Both the position numbers and the translations under genes were made by a program. A stretch of DNA of 64,000 nt, taken from Vibrio hyugaensis. GTDB taxonomy: Bacteria; Pseudomonadota; Gammaproteobacteria; Enterobacterales; Vibrionaceae. Below the pieces are notes generated by a model that saw only the letters and a program-made list of their open reading frames with translations, searched no databases and was not told the DNA's origin. Shown here one piece after another: positions 20,161 to 30,485 of the stretch. The DNA is taken from NCBI RefSeq assembly GCF_002906655.1, contig NZ_CP025794.1, positions 868,001-932,000 on the forward strand, in the 5' to 3' direction. How positions within the stretch are numbered: position 1 is the first letter of the stretch; every line of letters starts with the position of its first letter.

Positions 20161-20655
20161 TTAACGAGTTTTAATCACAAGCTGGTTACTTTGCTTCACT
20201 TCTTCCATAACTACGTAGGTGCGAGTGTCATTTACGCCAGGTAGACGTAGTAACGTATCGCCAAGTAGTCGACGGTAAGCACCCATATCAGATACACGGG
20301 TTTTTAGAAGATAGTCGAAATCACCTGATACTAGATGACACTCTTGAATGTCGTCTAGCTTTTGAACAGCTGCGTTAAACTGTTCGAATACATCTGGCGC
20401 ACCACGGTTAAGCGTAATTTCTACGAATACCAATAGTGATGCATCTAGGAACTGCGGGTTTAATAGCGCAGTGTAACCTGTGATGTAACCTTGACGCTCT
20501 AAGCGACGCACACGCTCCAAACACGGCGTTGGAGAAAGTCCTACACGTTTTGAAAGTTCAACGTTCGAAATACGACCGTCTTTCTGCAGTTCATTAAGAA
20601 TGTTGCGGTCGATACGGTCTAGTTCCTTGGACGGCTTCTTATAGTTCTCTGCCAT
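20161..20655 (-). CDS. lrp: Leucine-responsive regulatory protein Lrp
   Basis: 164 residues, the length of enterobacterial Lrp. N-terminal winged helix-turn-helix (LDRIDRNILNELQKDGRISNVELSKRVGLSPTPCLERVRRLE, roughly residues 11-52), then an AsnC/RAM effector domain with GDFDYLLKTRV. Global regulator of amino-acid metabolism. Divergent from ald, a classic Lrp-family target arrangement, with a 22-bp palindrome between them. Confidence 0.95.
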   Translation of the reverse strand: MAENYKKPSKELDRIDRNILNELQKDGRISNVELSKRVGLSPTPCLERVRRLERQGYITGYTALLNPQFLDASLLVFVEITLNRGAPDVFEQFNAAVQKLDDIQECHLVSGDFDYLLKTRVSDMGAYRRLLGDTLLRLPGVNDTRTYVVMEEVKQSNQLVIKTR

Positions 20656-20705
20656 TTTTTATTCCACCTTATTACTTCCTTGCAAAAAAATATACTACAA
20701 CTTTT

Positions 20706-20727
20706 TAATATTTGGTGCCAAATATTA
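20706..20727. promoter_or_regulatory. Palindrome in the lrp-ald intergenic region
   Basis: TAATATTTGG, two bases, then its perfect complement. AT-rich ends with a TTTGG/CCAAA core resemble AsnC/Lrp-family operators. It is 50 bases upstream of the lrp ATG and about 85 upstream of ald, so it may serve Lrp autoregulation, ald control or both (inference). Confidence 0.6.
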
Positions 20728-20811
20728 CAAATCAACATCTATACTAGATATTAATTCGACAATAACACCCTACAAACAGTTAATACAACCATTTTAGAAA
20801 GAGGACACAGG

Positions 20812-21936
20812 ATGATCATTGGCGTACCTAAGGAAATCAAAAACCACGAATACCGTGTGGGAATGATCCCAGCTAGCGTGAGAGAACTTATCTCACATGG
20901 TCACCAAGTTTTAGTTGAGACCAATGCAGGTGCCGGCATTGGTTTTTCAGACGATGATTACATCGCTGTAGGCGCATCCATTCTTCCTACTGCTGCAGAC
21001 GTCTTTGCGAAAGCAGACATGATTGTAAAAGTAAAAGAACCACAAACCGTCGAGAGAGCAATGCTCCGCGAAGGGCAGATTTTATTTACTTATTTACACC
21101 TAGCACCAGATTTTCCACAAACTGATGAGCTAATCAAGAGCAAAGCTGTCTGTATAGCGTATGAGACTGTAACAGATAATATGGGTCGTTTGCCACTGTT
21201 AGCACCAATGTCAGAAGTAGCAGGTCGGATGTCTATCCAAGCTGGTGCACAAACGCTGGAAAAATCACACGGTGGCCGTGGTTTACTGCTAGGTGGTGTA
21301 CCTGGTGTTGAGCCTGCGAAAGTCGTTGTTGTTGGCGGTGGTGTCGTTGGTGCGAACGCAGCTCGTATGGCTGTTGGTCTTCGTGCTGACGTAACAATCC
21401 TAGACCGCAACGTAGATACACTGCGTAAACTAGACGAAGAATTCCAAGGCCGCGCGAAAGTGGTTTATTCTACAGAAGACGCGATCGAGAAGCATGTTCT
21501 AGAAGCTGACCTAGTGATTGGTGCAGTTCTAATCCCTGGTGCAGCTGCTCCTAAACTAGTAACAAAAGAGCACATCGCTAAGATGAAGCCAGGCGCAGCG
21601 GTCGTTGACGTAGCAATCGACCAAGGTGGCTGTTTTGAAACTTCTCACGCAACGACACACGCAGAGCCAACTTACATCGTTGACGAAGTTGTTCACTACT
21701 GTGTGGCTAACATGCCGGGTGCCGTTGCTCGCACATCAACATTTGCACTGAACAACGCAACACTGCCTTACATCGTAAAACTCGCGAATAAAGGCTACCG
21801 TGAAGCGCTTCTAGCAGATAACGGATTCCTAGAAGGCTTGAACGTTATCCACGGTAAAGTGACTTGTAAAGAGGTTGCTGAGAGCTTTGACCTAGAATAC
21901 GTTGAACCAGAGAAAGCTATCGCAATGTTCAACTAA
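20812..21936 (+). CDS. ald: Alanine dehydrogenase
   Basis: NAD-dependent reversible deamination of L-alanine to pyruvate. 374 residues. N-terminal substrate domain with IGVPKEIKNHEYRVGMIP and the lysine of VKVKEPQ, then a Rossmann domain with VVVVGGGVVGANAARMAVG around residues 169-186. The conserved VVDVAIDQGGCFETSHATTH follows. Ribosome-binding site GAGG precedes the ATG. Monocistronic with its own terminator. Confidence 0.96.
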   Translation: MIIGVPKEIKNHEYRVGMIPASVRELISHGHQVLVETNAGAGIGFSDDDYIAVGASILPTAADVFAKADMIVKVKEPQTVERAMLREGQILFTYLHLAPDFPQTDELIKSKAVCIAYETVTDNMGRLPLLAPMSEVAGRMSIQAGAQTLEKSHGGRGLLLGGVPGVEPAKVVVVGGGVVGANAARMAVGLRADVTILDRNVDTLRKLDEEFQGRAKVVYSTEDAIEKHVLEADLVIGAVLIPGAAAPKLVTKEHIAKMKPGAAVVDVAIDQGGCFETSHATTHAEPTYIVDEVVHYCVANMPGAVARTSTFALNNATLPYIVKLANKGYREALLADNGFLEGLNVIHGKVTCKEVAESFDLEYVEPEKAIAMFN

Positions 21937-21973
21937 TGACAAAATAACGCACAAATTGTCACGTTTTGTTTAC

Positions 21974-22003
21974 AAAAGCCCACTGAGAAGTGGGCTTTTT
22001 TGT
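21974..22003 (+). terminator. Rho-independent terminator of ald
   Basis: 10-bp stem AAAAGCCCAC with loop TGAGAA, then a T6 run. Confidence 0.9.
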
Positions 22004-22029
22004 ATAGAGCATTTAATTATAAAAAAGAT

Positions 22030-23226
22030 CTAAAACTTATAAGCACAAATTAAAATGTTTCGAGGTGTAACTGATTTAGCGCAAAATTCTGCCAATCTAA
22101 CACGATAACCACGTTCTTCAAGATAAAGTGCTTTGTCTAAAGCAAGCCAAATCTCCAATGGTCGTTGAAACACCAATTGAACCAAACTCAAACGCTCCAT
22201 CTGCCAAAAACGCTGCTCAGCCAAGTTTTCAAACTTCGAGAAGTCAATATCTTGAGTCAACTCGATATCCTTTTGCTCTGCGGCCCAATGGCACAAAGAT
22301 TCAAAACCATCACTTAATTGCGACTTACGAATACTCGGCACCGGTTGATATTCGGTCACCCCTAACGCTTGTCGCGTGATCAAATCAAACCCTAAGCGAA
22401 ACACCATTTCTTGCTGACGATGACGGCGCACACGCTCACCTCCAGTCACAGTTTGCTGTAAAGGAATACGAAGCTCTTGCTTGGACAAAGAAAGAGAAGA
22501 AGCGCTGCCCTGCTCCGACATTGGCTGATATTGCTCAGACTGAATCAAATGGTAACAGCAAGGCGAGATTGTCATCGCGGCGATGCCGTTTTCGCTGCCG
22601 TACTGCATTAATCGAACATGGAGATCGCCACATGCGTGCAATGCCACCGCATGTTGTGTCGGCTTGAACACGGCTTTTGCCGCAGAATCAAACGCGTCAC
22701 CTTGAATAAACGTCATGTTCCAATGATGCTCATTCGCCGCTTGTTGCCCTGAATCACACAGTGCTTGTTGGAATTCAAAGCTCGTCACTGGCTGGTTCGT
22801 TTGTGTGGTAAGAATTCGCCCTAAATAGCCTTTGCCTGAGCACCACTCTAACCATTCTTTGCCGTGATGATGTTGAATAGCCGCCTCGCCCATCGAACTT
22901 ATTTGCTCTAACTTGCGGCCAGGAATACCACTGTCTAGACCGCGAGCAAGCTCCAATCCATTTAATGAAAGTGTTTCTAAACGAGTAAGAGCGGCAAGCT
23001 GTTCAAGATCAGGTAAACAAGTTCCGATCGCTTTTAATAAAAGCTCAGGTTCTGATTTGTATTCTTCGATCTGAGAAGGAGTAAGAGACGCTAACCATCG
23101 ACACAACTGAGGGTGTTGCTCTTGCCAAGGTAATGATGCGTGAACGCTGCTTTTAAAGGGCTCAAATCGCCACAACGATTGATTCTCGATTAAGCAGTCA
23201 TTAATAAATTGAAATTGCGTTTTCAT
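22030..23226 (-). CDS. SAM-dependent methyltransferase (Methyltransf_32 type)
   Basis: 398 residues from ATG 23226, which follows GGGGAG; a longer in-frame reading upstream would overlap cysB and is not supported. A central class I methyltransferase core is visible: LEWCSGKGYLGRIL (motif I), then VALHACGDLHVRLMQYG and a SPCCYHLI motif. The CGDL/CCYH combination is found in the METTL25/GSTCD-like and Trm13-like group, whose known members act on RNA; the substrate here is unknown. Convergent with ald and codirectional with cysB upstream. Confidence 0.8.
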   Translation of the reverse strand: MKTQFQFINDCLIENQSLWRFEPFKSSVHASLPWQEQHPQLCRWLASLTPSQIEEYKSEPELLLKAIGTCLPDLEQLAALTRLETLSLNGLELARGLDSGIPGRKLEQISSMGEAAIQHHHGKEWLEWCSGKGYLGRILTTQTNQPVTSFEFQQALCDSGQQAANEHHWNMTFIQGDAFDSAAKAVFKPTQHAVALHACGDLHVRLMQYGSENGIAAMTISPCCYHLIQSEQYQPMSEQGSASSLSLSKQELRIPLQQTVTGGERVRRHRQQEMVFRLGFDLITRQALGVTEYQPVPSIRKSQLSDGFESLCHWAAEQKDIELTQDIDFSKFENLAEQRFWQMERLSLVQLVFQRPLEIWLALDKALYLEERGYRVRLAEFCAKSVTPRNILICAYKF

Positions 23227-23278
23227 AGCTCCCCTACAACGAGCGCATTGTAGAGGGAATCGAAACTTGAATGAAGTG

Positions 23279-24607
<1,329 letters not shown>

Positions 24608-25372
24608 ATGAATTTGACTTTAATAATCGCTTTGGTTGCCATCCTACTGGTATTGATCCTTGGCTATAACATCATGTTGCAGTACAAGGTAAAAGTAGAG
24701 ACCGCGAAAAGACAGGAGTCTGCTCGCTATGTGGCGCTGATTGACGGTACTGAAGAGCTCATCGGGCACGCTCATCATATTCCTTTCAGCAAGGACTTAC
24801 TGCTGTGTCTTAACAACCGTATTCTTGATGCACTTGAAAGCATGCGCGACCTTGATCCAAAGAACAAGCAGCTCGTGCAGCGCATCGAAAACATGAAGCA
24901 GCAAATTTCTCAATTGAATGAGAGCAGCGCAAACGGCGAAAGCACCACATTCAAGATGCCGAGCAGCGATAAACAAGCCATTGTAATGTTAAAGCTCGTC
25001 AAACGTCTTCGTGATGCGGTTCGTAATGAGCACAACAAAGGCCGTTTAGATACGCAAACTTACGTAACAGAGAACGCGCGTCTGGAAACCATGCAGATTC
25101 GAATTAACATCGAAAACGTTATAAAGCGTGCGAATGATTCTATTGCTCGTGGCCAGCCAGGCACTGCACTGCAACTGCTTCGTAAAGGCATTGATGCCCT
25201 AAGTACAAAGAACGATGCGTACTCGATTCAAGCAAAACAAAAGCTGGAAGAAATGCTTGGTGATCTAGACAAGAAACGCCAAGACAAGAATGAAGCAGAG
25301 ATGCAGCAGCTTGCCGATAAAGAACGCGACAGTGATATGGATGCGCTCTTCGGCGAAAAGAAAAAGTGGTAA
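24608..25372 (+). CDS. Membrane-anchored coiled-coil protein, unknown function
   Basis: 254 residues. Residues 3-22 form one N-terminal transmembrane anchor (LTLIIALVAILLVLILGYNI). The rest is strongly helical, charged and rich in heptad-like patterns, with a final KDKKRQDKNEAEMQQLADKERD-type acidic-basic tail ending in EKKKW. The segment GQPGTALQLLRKGIDAL resembles a TPR helix. The start at 24608 gives the anchor at the extreme N-terminus; a longer frame reading from 24563 lacks a ribosome-binding site. A terminator (25404-25428) separates it from miaE. I do not recognise a characterised homologue. Confidence 0.75.
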   Translation: MNLTLIIALVAILLVLILGYNIMLQYKVKVETAKRQESARYVALIDGTEELIGHAHHIPFSKDLLLCLNNRILDALESMRDLDPKNKQLVQRIENMKQQISQLNESSANGESTTFKMPSSDKQAIVMLKLVKRLRDAVRNEHNKGRLDTQTYVTENARLETMQIRINIENVIKRANDSIARGQPGTALQLLRKGIDALSTKNDAYSIQAKQKLEEMLGDLDKKRQDKNEAEMQQLADKERDSDMDALFGEKKKW

Positions 25373-25403
25373 ACTCTCCACAAGCTTTTCGCACTACTCG
25401 ATT

Positions 25404-25428
25404 AAAGGCTGCGTTTGCGGCCTTTTTT
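25404..25428 (+). terminator. Terminator after the coiled-coil gene
   Basis: Stem AAAGGC-TGC/GCG-GCCTTT with loop GTTT and a T6 tail. Confidence 0.75.
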
Positions 25429-25495
25429 GTATCTTGTATTTGCTCAAGATGCCGATGGTTACACCAAAACAGAATACAAAGTACTAAGAACTAAA

Positions 25496-26275
25496 ATGAT
25501 TAATCTCGACGCCTATCAGGACCTTCTTGCTCCAATTAACCAATTCTTGCAATGCAGCACCCCAGATGAATGGGTTGAGGAAGCAAAGAAACCCGAAAAC
25601 CTGCCAACGATTTTAGTAGATCACCTACTGTGTGAACTCAAAGCAGGTCAGTCTGCTATGCTTTTAATCCGCAAATACGCAGTAGACGACGCAAGCTCAC
25701 TTGCCCTACTTGATTGGTTCAAACCTTATGAGGACTTCGCTTACCGCAAAACTGGCTCACTCGAGACCTTAAAAGGTAAGAGCAACATTTCCAAAGCGAT
25801 TATTGCTAAGTCGGATTCACCATACAGCCAAGATCTTATTGATAAGATGGTTCTGCTGATCAAAGAAGAGCTGCACCACTTCTACCAAGTTCTAGAAATC
25901 ATGGAAAGCCGTAGCGTGGAATACAAAAACATTCCGGCAAGCCGCTATGCCAAAACGCTGCTTTCGCACATGAAGACATACGAGCCAGAAACTTTGATTG
26001 ATAAGCTCATCATCGGTGCCTACATCGAAGCTCGCTCGTGTGAACGTTTCGCCAAACTGGCTCCGCACATGGATGACGATATCGCCAAGTTCTATGTTTC
26101 TCTATTGCGTTCAGAAGCACGCCATTACCAAGATTACCTAGTTCTGGCAGAACAAATTGCAGGAAAAGACATCAGCGAGCGTGTGGCGGAATTTGGTCGC
26201 ATCGAAGCAGAACTGATTTCAACACCAGATGAAGATTTTAAGTTCCACAGTGGCGTTCCAGTGTTAGCGGCGTAG
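25496..26275 (+). CDS. miaE: tRNA-(ms2io6A) hydroxylase MiaE
   Basis: 259 residues. Non-haem di-iron monooxygenase that hydroxylates the isopentenyl group of ms2i6A at position 37 of tRNAs. Ferritin-like four-helix core with the iron ligands visible as KEELHHFYQV, EARSCERF and RSEARHYQDY (E-x-x-H patterns). The ATG at 25496 (MINLDAYQDLL) is preferred; the frame is open further upstream through the terminator of the previous gene, which is not plausible coding sequence. Confidence 0.93.
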   Translation: MINLDAYQDLLAPINQFLQCSTPDEWVEEAKKPENLPTILVDHLLCELKAGQSAMLLIRKYAVDDASSLALLDWFKPYEDFAYRKTGSLETLKGKSNISKAIIAKSDSPYSQDLIDKMVLLIKEELHHFYQVLEIMESRSVEYKNIPASRYAKTLLSHMKTYEPETLIDKLIIGAYIEARSCERFAKLAPHMDDDIAKFYVSLLRSEARHYQDYLVLAEQIAGKDISERVAEFGRIEAELISTPDEDFKFHSGVPVLAA

Positions 26276-26300
26276 ATCATAAACCCGACGTTAAATAGCA

Positions 26301-26329
26301 AAAAGCCGGACATCGCGTCCGGCTTTTCT
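26301..26329 (+). terminator. Rho-independent terminator of miaE
   Basis: 11-bp stem AAAAGCCGGAC with its complement, loop ATCGC. Confidence 0.88.
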
Positions 26330-26385
26330 GTATCTTGTTCGTCGCTTTCGAGAATAACACATTTCAGGCTACTCGTAGCATAAAA

Positions 26386-26420
26386 GTCGTCACCCCAGCA
26401 AGACTAAGGATCTACTTTCT
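26386..26420. repeat. Short interspersed repeat, family B copy 1
   Basis: Begins GTCGTCACCCCAGCAAGACT and ends in ATCTACTTTC. Related to 42234-42273 (GTCGTTCCAGCAAGCCTAGG at its start). It abuts the MITE-like element. Confidence 0.5.
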
Positions 26421-26428
26421 ACGAGACT

Positions 26429-26651
26429 AGGGTCTGTTGACCTTTTGAGCTGATTTTTGCAGCGAATTGTTGGACATTTATACAAGGCAGAGACTTTACT
26501 GTGTAGCTAGCCTACATGAGAAGTCGATAACGCAGTAGAAATGACCAACAAACGCTGCCCGAAGGGTTCGGCTAGGCGCCCCCGGCTAAAACGATTTTGA
26601 CTAGGTGTCCCTATCCGAACAAAATTCAACCGCGAAAGGCCAACAGACCCT
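26429..26651. mobile_element. MITE-like element, 223 bp, no coding capacity
   Basis: Near-perfect terminal inverted repeats: AGGGTCTGTTGACCTTT at the left and, complemented, AGGGTCTGTTGGCCTTT at the right. With the flanking bases, TA stands at both outer ends, which fits a TA target duplication as made by IS630/Tc1-type transposases. The interior has short GC-rich stretches (GCCCGAAGGGTTCGGC) that can fold. No ORF. The mobilising transposase is not in the window. Confidence 0.7.
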
Positions 26652-26679
26652 AATTAGTTAAGAGTCGGCTGCTCGCAAA

Positions 26680-27708
26680 CTAAGAACGCGCACTCAACTC
26701 AATACGTTGTAAATTCGCATCAATACTCTGGTCGCCTTTGAGCCTTTCCCAAAGCTGCCCTAACAAATCTAAGCTGCGTTCACTTGGATAACGCTCAGTC
26801 GATTCTAATAGCTGCCACTCACCGTTCGCTCCCTTCTCAGCAAAGATAAACTCGAACGACAAGTTGTTAGACATACCCAAACGTAGGTCCGACACAATCA
26901 ATGCATCGTCTTCTACGCGGTAGTTGAGGTAATCGTGAGAGAAAGCCTTAAGCCCTTTCAATGTATCGGGCTTGTCAGCCAATGGCCAACTCCCAAGTGG
27001 GTGAGAGACAAAATCAATATGGTCGCTGCCATCAAGAACAGACGCCAATCCTTCCCAATATTGCCCTTCATCCATGACCACTACACGCCACAAGAATGTG
27101 TTAAACGGCGTTGGCGTAATCAATACCTGTTGGTTCGGTAAGTTCTGCGCAAGTAAGTTTTGCTCAACCCGAGACGAGATCATCTGCTGAGAAGCATAAC
27201 CCCAGCCAAGATAAAGCGTCGAAATCAGCACCACGCTTTGGCACCAGCGTCCACCGCGCGTTTTAGAAAACAGTGCCACACCAATCGCCAATAATAATGG
27301 CAAGGTATAAAGCGGATCGATAATGAACACATTCCGCAGCTCAAAATAGCCCTCAAACGGCCAGATCAGCTGCGTGCCATAAGTGGTCATCGCATCCAAC
27401 AAGGTATGTGTAACAAACACGCTTACAGTCAGAAAGAAAACGCGTGAAAGATTCCAGAAAGCATCTGGTCGCCAACGACAATAAAGCCACGAGATCAACA
27501 ACGCAAAAGGAGGCAAAACGAGTAGAGAGTGGCTAAAGCCTCGATGCTTAATCGTATTTTGCACCGCATCGCCATAATCTAGCATCACGTCTAAATCTGG
27601 CAATGTTCCCAGTAGTGCGCCTGACAGCAGTACTTTCGCGTTACAATGTTTACCTGCAATTGCGCCAGCAACCGTTGCGCCCAAAGCTGCTTGTGTGATT
27701 GAATCCAT
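26680..27708 (-). CDS. YdjM-family inner-membrane metal-dependent hydrolase
   Basis: 342 residues. The N-terminal half is the PF04307-type domain: MDSITQAALGATVAG, then GTLPDLDVMLDYGD and HRGFSHSLLVLP, whose conserved D and H residues suggest metal binding, among about five membrane segments (roughly residues 12-32, 60-78, 85-105, 128-150, 160-178). The C-terminal third is soluble. In E. coli YdjM is LexA-regulated; no LexA box was seen here. Substrate unknown. Confidence 0.85.
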   Translation of the reverse strand: MDSITQAALGATVAGAIAGKHCNAKVLLSGALLGTLPDLDVMLDYGDAVQNTIKHRGFSHSLLVLPPFALLISWLYCRWRPDAFWNLSRVFFLTVSVFVTHTLLDAMTTYGTQLIWPFEGYFELRNVFIIDPLYTLPLLLAIGVALFSKTRGGRWCQSVVLISTLYLGWGYASQQMISSRVEQNLLAQNLPNQQVLITPTPFNTFLWRVVVMDEGQYWEGLASVLDGSDHIDFVSHPLGSWPLADKPDTLKGLKAFSHDYLNYRVEDDALIVSDLRLGMSNNLSFEFIFAEKGANGEWQLLESTERYPSERSLDLLGQLWERLKGDQSIDANLQRIELSARS

Positions 27709-27885
27709 ACCCTGTTATCTATACTCATTCATGACAAAGATTGATTGAGTCGAAAACTAAAACGCAATCTCATGAGTGTCAAACAACTCACCCAATTTAC
27801 TTCTCTTCTTTACTTACTTTTACACAACACTTGCCGATCAAATGTAGAGCGCATTCAAGAGCATGAGATTACGTCATGATTCAGG

Positions 27886-28137
27886 TTACAGCGTTCTTTC
27901 AGCATCCGAGATTTTCTTCACTAACGCTTCTCGGCGCAGATCGAGTATTTCATCGATCAATTTCTCTTTCGCATTGATGCCAAAATGCTGAGCGTAGTTT
28001 TTCACTTTTTCAATTTCATTCGGGTGTAAACGGTACACCTCTTTTTTTAAACGCGCTTCGGCTTCACTTTTAATAAAGCCTTGGCTTTGCAACAATTTAA
28101 TGATGGCTTCATCGGTTTGGTTTACGTCTCGTGTCAT
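27886..28137 (-). CDS. Small helical protein of unknown function
   Basis: 83 residues, highly charged, with no membrane segment. The sequence is almost entirely predicted helix: TDEAIIKLLQSQGF, then EAEARLKKEVYRL, then IEKVKNYAQHFG and EILDLRREALVKKISDAE. This suggests a three- or four-helix bundle, possibly nucleic-acid or protein binding. The frame is coding-like and in a quiet region with only a modest ribosome-binding site (GGAACACC) upstream. No family recognised. Confidence 0.6.
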   Translation of the reverse strand: MTRDVNQTDEAIIKLLQSQGFIKSEAEARLKKEVYRLHPNEIEKVKNYAQHFGINAKEKLIDEILDLRREALVKKISDAERTL

Positions 28138-28824
28138 GGTGTTCCAGTTTAAAAGTCTGCGTTTTCCGTAATGCGGCTTGTGCTTTCAAGTCGCACAACT
28201 TATAGACCAAACATGACAACGTTATTGCAGACCAAGGTCATTTATTAGCAAAATATGAAATGCACCTATAAAAGAAAACGCTCGCTCTTCGCCAAACGGT
28301 TCATCCAAATGATAAAAAGCAGAATCTAAGACTAAGGGTGAACGACCTAATCTAAACCATAACAAACGGAAGCTTTATTTTTTCAAGGCCGGATTGCACC
28401 TCCGGTTTTATTTTCATCACGGCCCTTTCTTGCTCAACGGGTTCCCTAAATATGAAAGTAAGAATCCTCACGTTCTGTGCTTTGGAGACAGAACCTTTCA
28501 AGAGCATAAAAATCGATCTGCTTCACATAAATCATATTATATTGGCTATTCTTTGACCAAACCAACCAGCCCCGCAGCATTCACACACTCAATTTCAGAA
28601 GCAAAATCATAATCCACAAAGCATAAGTGACGGGTTACATTGTCAATAATTGCCGTTGGTCACTTTTTGAACAGCACTAATTTCAATATTTGTGCTTTCC
28701 CACTCCACTCCATACTTTGCATAGTCAACATTGTTCATATTTGTGTTATTTAAATACAAGCAAGGCCAATTTCTTTGCATTTCGTGAAGAATGAAGTTAA
28801 CCGCTGAAAACCATGGAGAACAAT
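28138..28824. other. Gene-poor stretch before the alginate lyase gene
   Basis: 687 bases. No convincing gene on either strand. The right end must hold the PL7 promoter. On the minus strand, 28546-28659 reads as about 37 codons that might be the tail of a lost gene (see rejected list). Confidence 0.5.
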
Positions 28825-30168
28825 ATGAAGAATACCCTCACGAATATTGTCGGTAGTGCGTTGTTACTGACAACATTTGCCTCACATAGCGCTCAAGTGA
28901 ATTTAGTTAACCCTAGCTTTGAAGAAAACTTTTCTGGTTGGACAGAAGTCGATCCTACCGCAGTGTCTGGTGTTGCTTACGACGGTGCTAAATCGGCAAA
29001 ATTCCAAGGCGACGGTGCTCGACTAGAGCAAACCATCACGGTCAGTAGTAATACGGAATACACGCTAACCGCATATGTACAAGGAGAAGCCAACATTGGT
29101 GTGGATGTGGGTCAATACACCTACAGTCAAGCGGCATCCAACAGTGATTGGGCGAAAACAACAGTCACATTCAACTCATCAAACGCAACCGAAATCACCA
29201 TCTTCGGCGAATACAATACTGCCGAAGGACGTGTCGATTTGTTCGAACTCTCATCATCAGAGCTCGTCGCCCCACCGACGACGTCCTTACCTATGTTCGA
29301 TCTGGAACCATCTGCTTCACCTTCGGTCAACTTTCCATTAAACGGTTGGAAGTTGGATTTACCCGTTGATGAAAACGGCAACGCTTCTGGCAAATCAAGG
29401 GAAGTCAAAGAAGACGAATTGCAAAGCGGATACGAAAGTACAGAATTTTTTTATACAGGTGATGATGGTGGCCTCGTCTTTATCTCTCCGGTTCAGGGAG
29501 CAACCACCTCAAGCAATACCAAGTACACCCGTTCTGAAATTCGTGAAATGCTACGCAAAGGCGACACCAGTATCGCCACCAAAGGCATTACAAAGAATAA
29601 CTGGGTTTTTTCGAGTGCTCCAATCGACGACCAAAATGCGTCTGGCGGTGTTGACGGCGTATTAGAAGCAACGCTTGCAGTGAATGCTGTAACTTCAACG
29701 GGTGATAGCAACCAAGTAGGACGAGTTATCGTTGGTCAGATCCACGCCAATAATGATGAACCGATTCGACTTTACTATCGCTTATTACCAGGTCACACCA
29801 AAGGCTCACTGTATTTTGCGCATGAACCTAACGCAGAAGCCTCTACAGACAAAGAGCAATTCATCAACTTAATTGGCAGCTCCGCTGATAATGCCTCTGA
29901 ACCATCTGATGGTATCGCACTAAATGAGCTTTTCTTATATCGTATCGAAGTTCAAGGTAATCAGTTGATCGTGACAATTCAGCGAGATAACTACGAAGAC
30001 GTGACAGAAACAGTCGACATGACGACGAGTGGTTACGATGTTGGCGGTCAGTACATGTACTTTAAAGCAGGCGTCTACAACCAAAATAACACTGGTGACC
30101 CGACAGATTACGTGCAAGCGACATTCTACCTCCTCACCAATACCCATGTGGGGTATGTCGGCAACTAA
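28825..30168 (+). CDS. Secreted alginate lyase, CBM plus PL7 catalytic domain
   Basis: 447 residues. Signal peptide about 1-24 (ending ASHSAQ). Residues ~26-145 form a beta-sandwich carbohydrate-binding module (VNLVNPSFEENFSGW start, typical of CBM4/9-like and related modules). A Pro/Ser/Thr linker follows. The PL7 jelly-roll (~170-447) has the three family motifs: YTRSEIREML (R-S-E-I-R), GQIHA, and YFKAGVYNQN. Endolytic beta-elimination of polymeric alginate outside the cell is the family activity. Start: ATG 28825 has GGAG six bases upstream; ATG 28813 would overlap that site. Confidence 0.93.
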   Translation: MKNTLTNIVGSALLLTTFASHSAQVNLVNPSFEENFSGWTEVDPTAVSGVAYDGAKSAKFQGDGARLEQTITVSSNTEYTLTAYVQGEANIGVDVGQYTYSQAASNSDWAKTTVTFNSSNATEITIFGEYNTAEGRVDLFELSSSELVAPPTTSLPMFDLEPSASPSVNFPLNGWKLDLPVDENGNASGKSREVKEDELQSGYESTEFFYTGDDGGLVFISPVQGATTSSNTKYTRSEIREMLRKGDTSIATKGITKNNWVFSSAPIDDQNASGGVDGVLEATLAVNAVTSTGDSNQVGRVIVGQIHANNDEPIRLYYRLLPGHTKGSLYFAHEPNAEASTDKEQFINLIGSSADNASEPSDGIALNELFLYRIEVQGNQLIVTIQRDNYEDVTETVDMTTSGYDVGGQYMYFKAGVYNQNNTGDPTDYVQATFYLLTNTHVGYVGN

Positions 30169-30485
30169 CCCAATAGCTCACAACCATGCGGAAGGCTAAC
30201 CACCTTCCGTATTCTTGAGTATCACAACCCTATAGAGCTTAGATAGAAGCGTGTTATAGACAAAACAAATGGCATAAATTCACGATTTATTGTCTTAGTT
30301 ATAAAACTTGATTCAGCCCTCACTTTCCCCCCAACCCTTGTTATAAAAGTTAGATCCCTCGCACTATTCTCTTGATTAGCAAGTGATCTGACCATCATTT
30401 AGCCACATCGTATATATCGCACTCACTTGTCATACAATATCATTTCTTTTGTAAGTTTAGGCACGAACACCAAAAGGAATTCACG
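30169..30485. other. Intergenic region upstream of the TTT transporter operon
   Basis: 317 bases. A 7-bp hairpin (CGGAAGG, 30188-30210) may end the PL7 transcript. The GntR-type palindrome at 30427 lies 48 bases before the next gene. Confidence 0.55.
30427..30438. promoter_or_regulatory. FadR/GntR-type operator before the TTT operon
   Basis: TTGTCATACAAT, i.e. TTGT-N3-ACAA, the FadR-subfamily consensus. Identical core recurs at 56027 and 62636. See the finding on the shared regulon. Confidence 0.65.

Noticed and set aside
26386..26651. CRISPR-like or riboswitch-like structure in the miaE-ydjM gap.
   Set aside because: No repeated units with spacers; the structure is explained by terminal inverted repeats of a MITE and a short repeat.
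28546..28659. About 37 codons on the minus strand with an ending like a HAD-phosphatase tail (FVDYDFASEIECVNAAGLVG).
   Set aside because: No start signal, no upstream domain in any frame, and the resemblance is short. At most a gene remnant.
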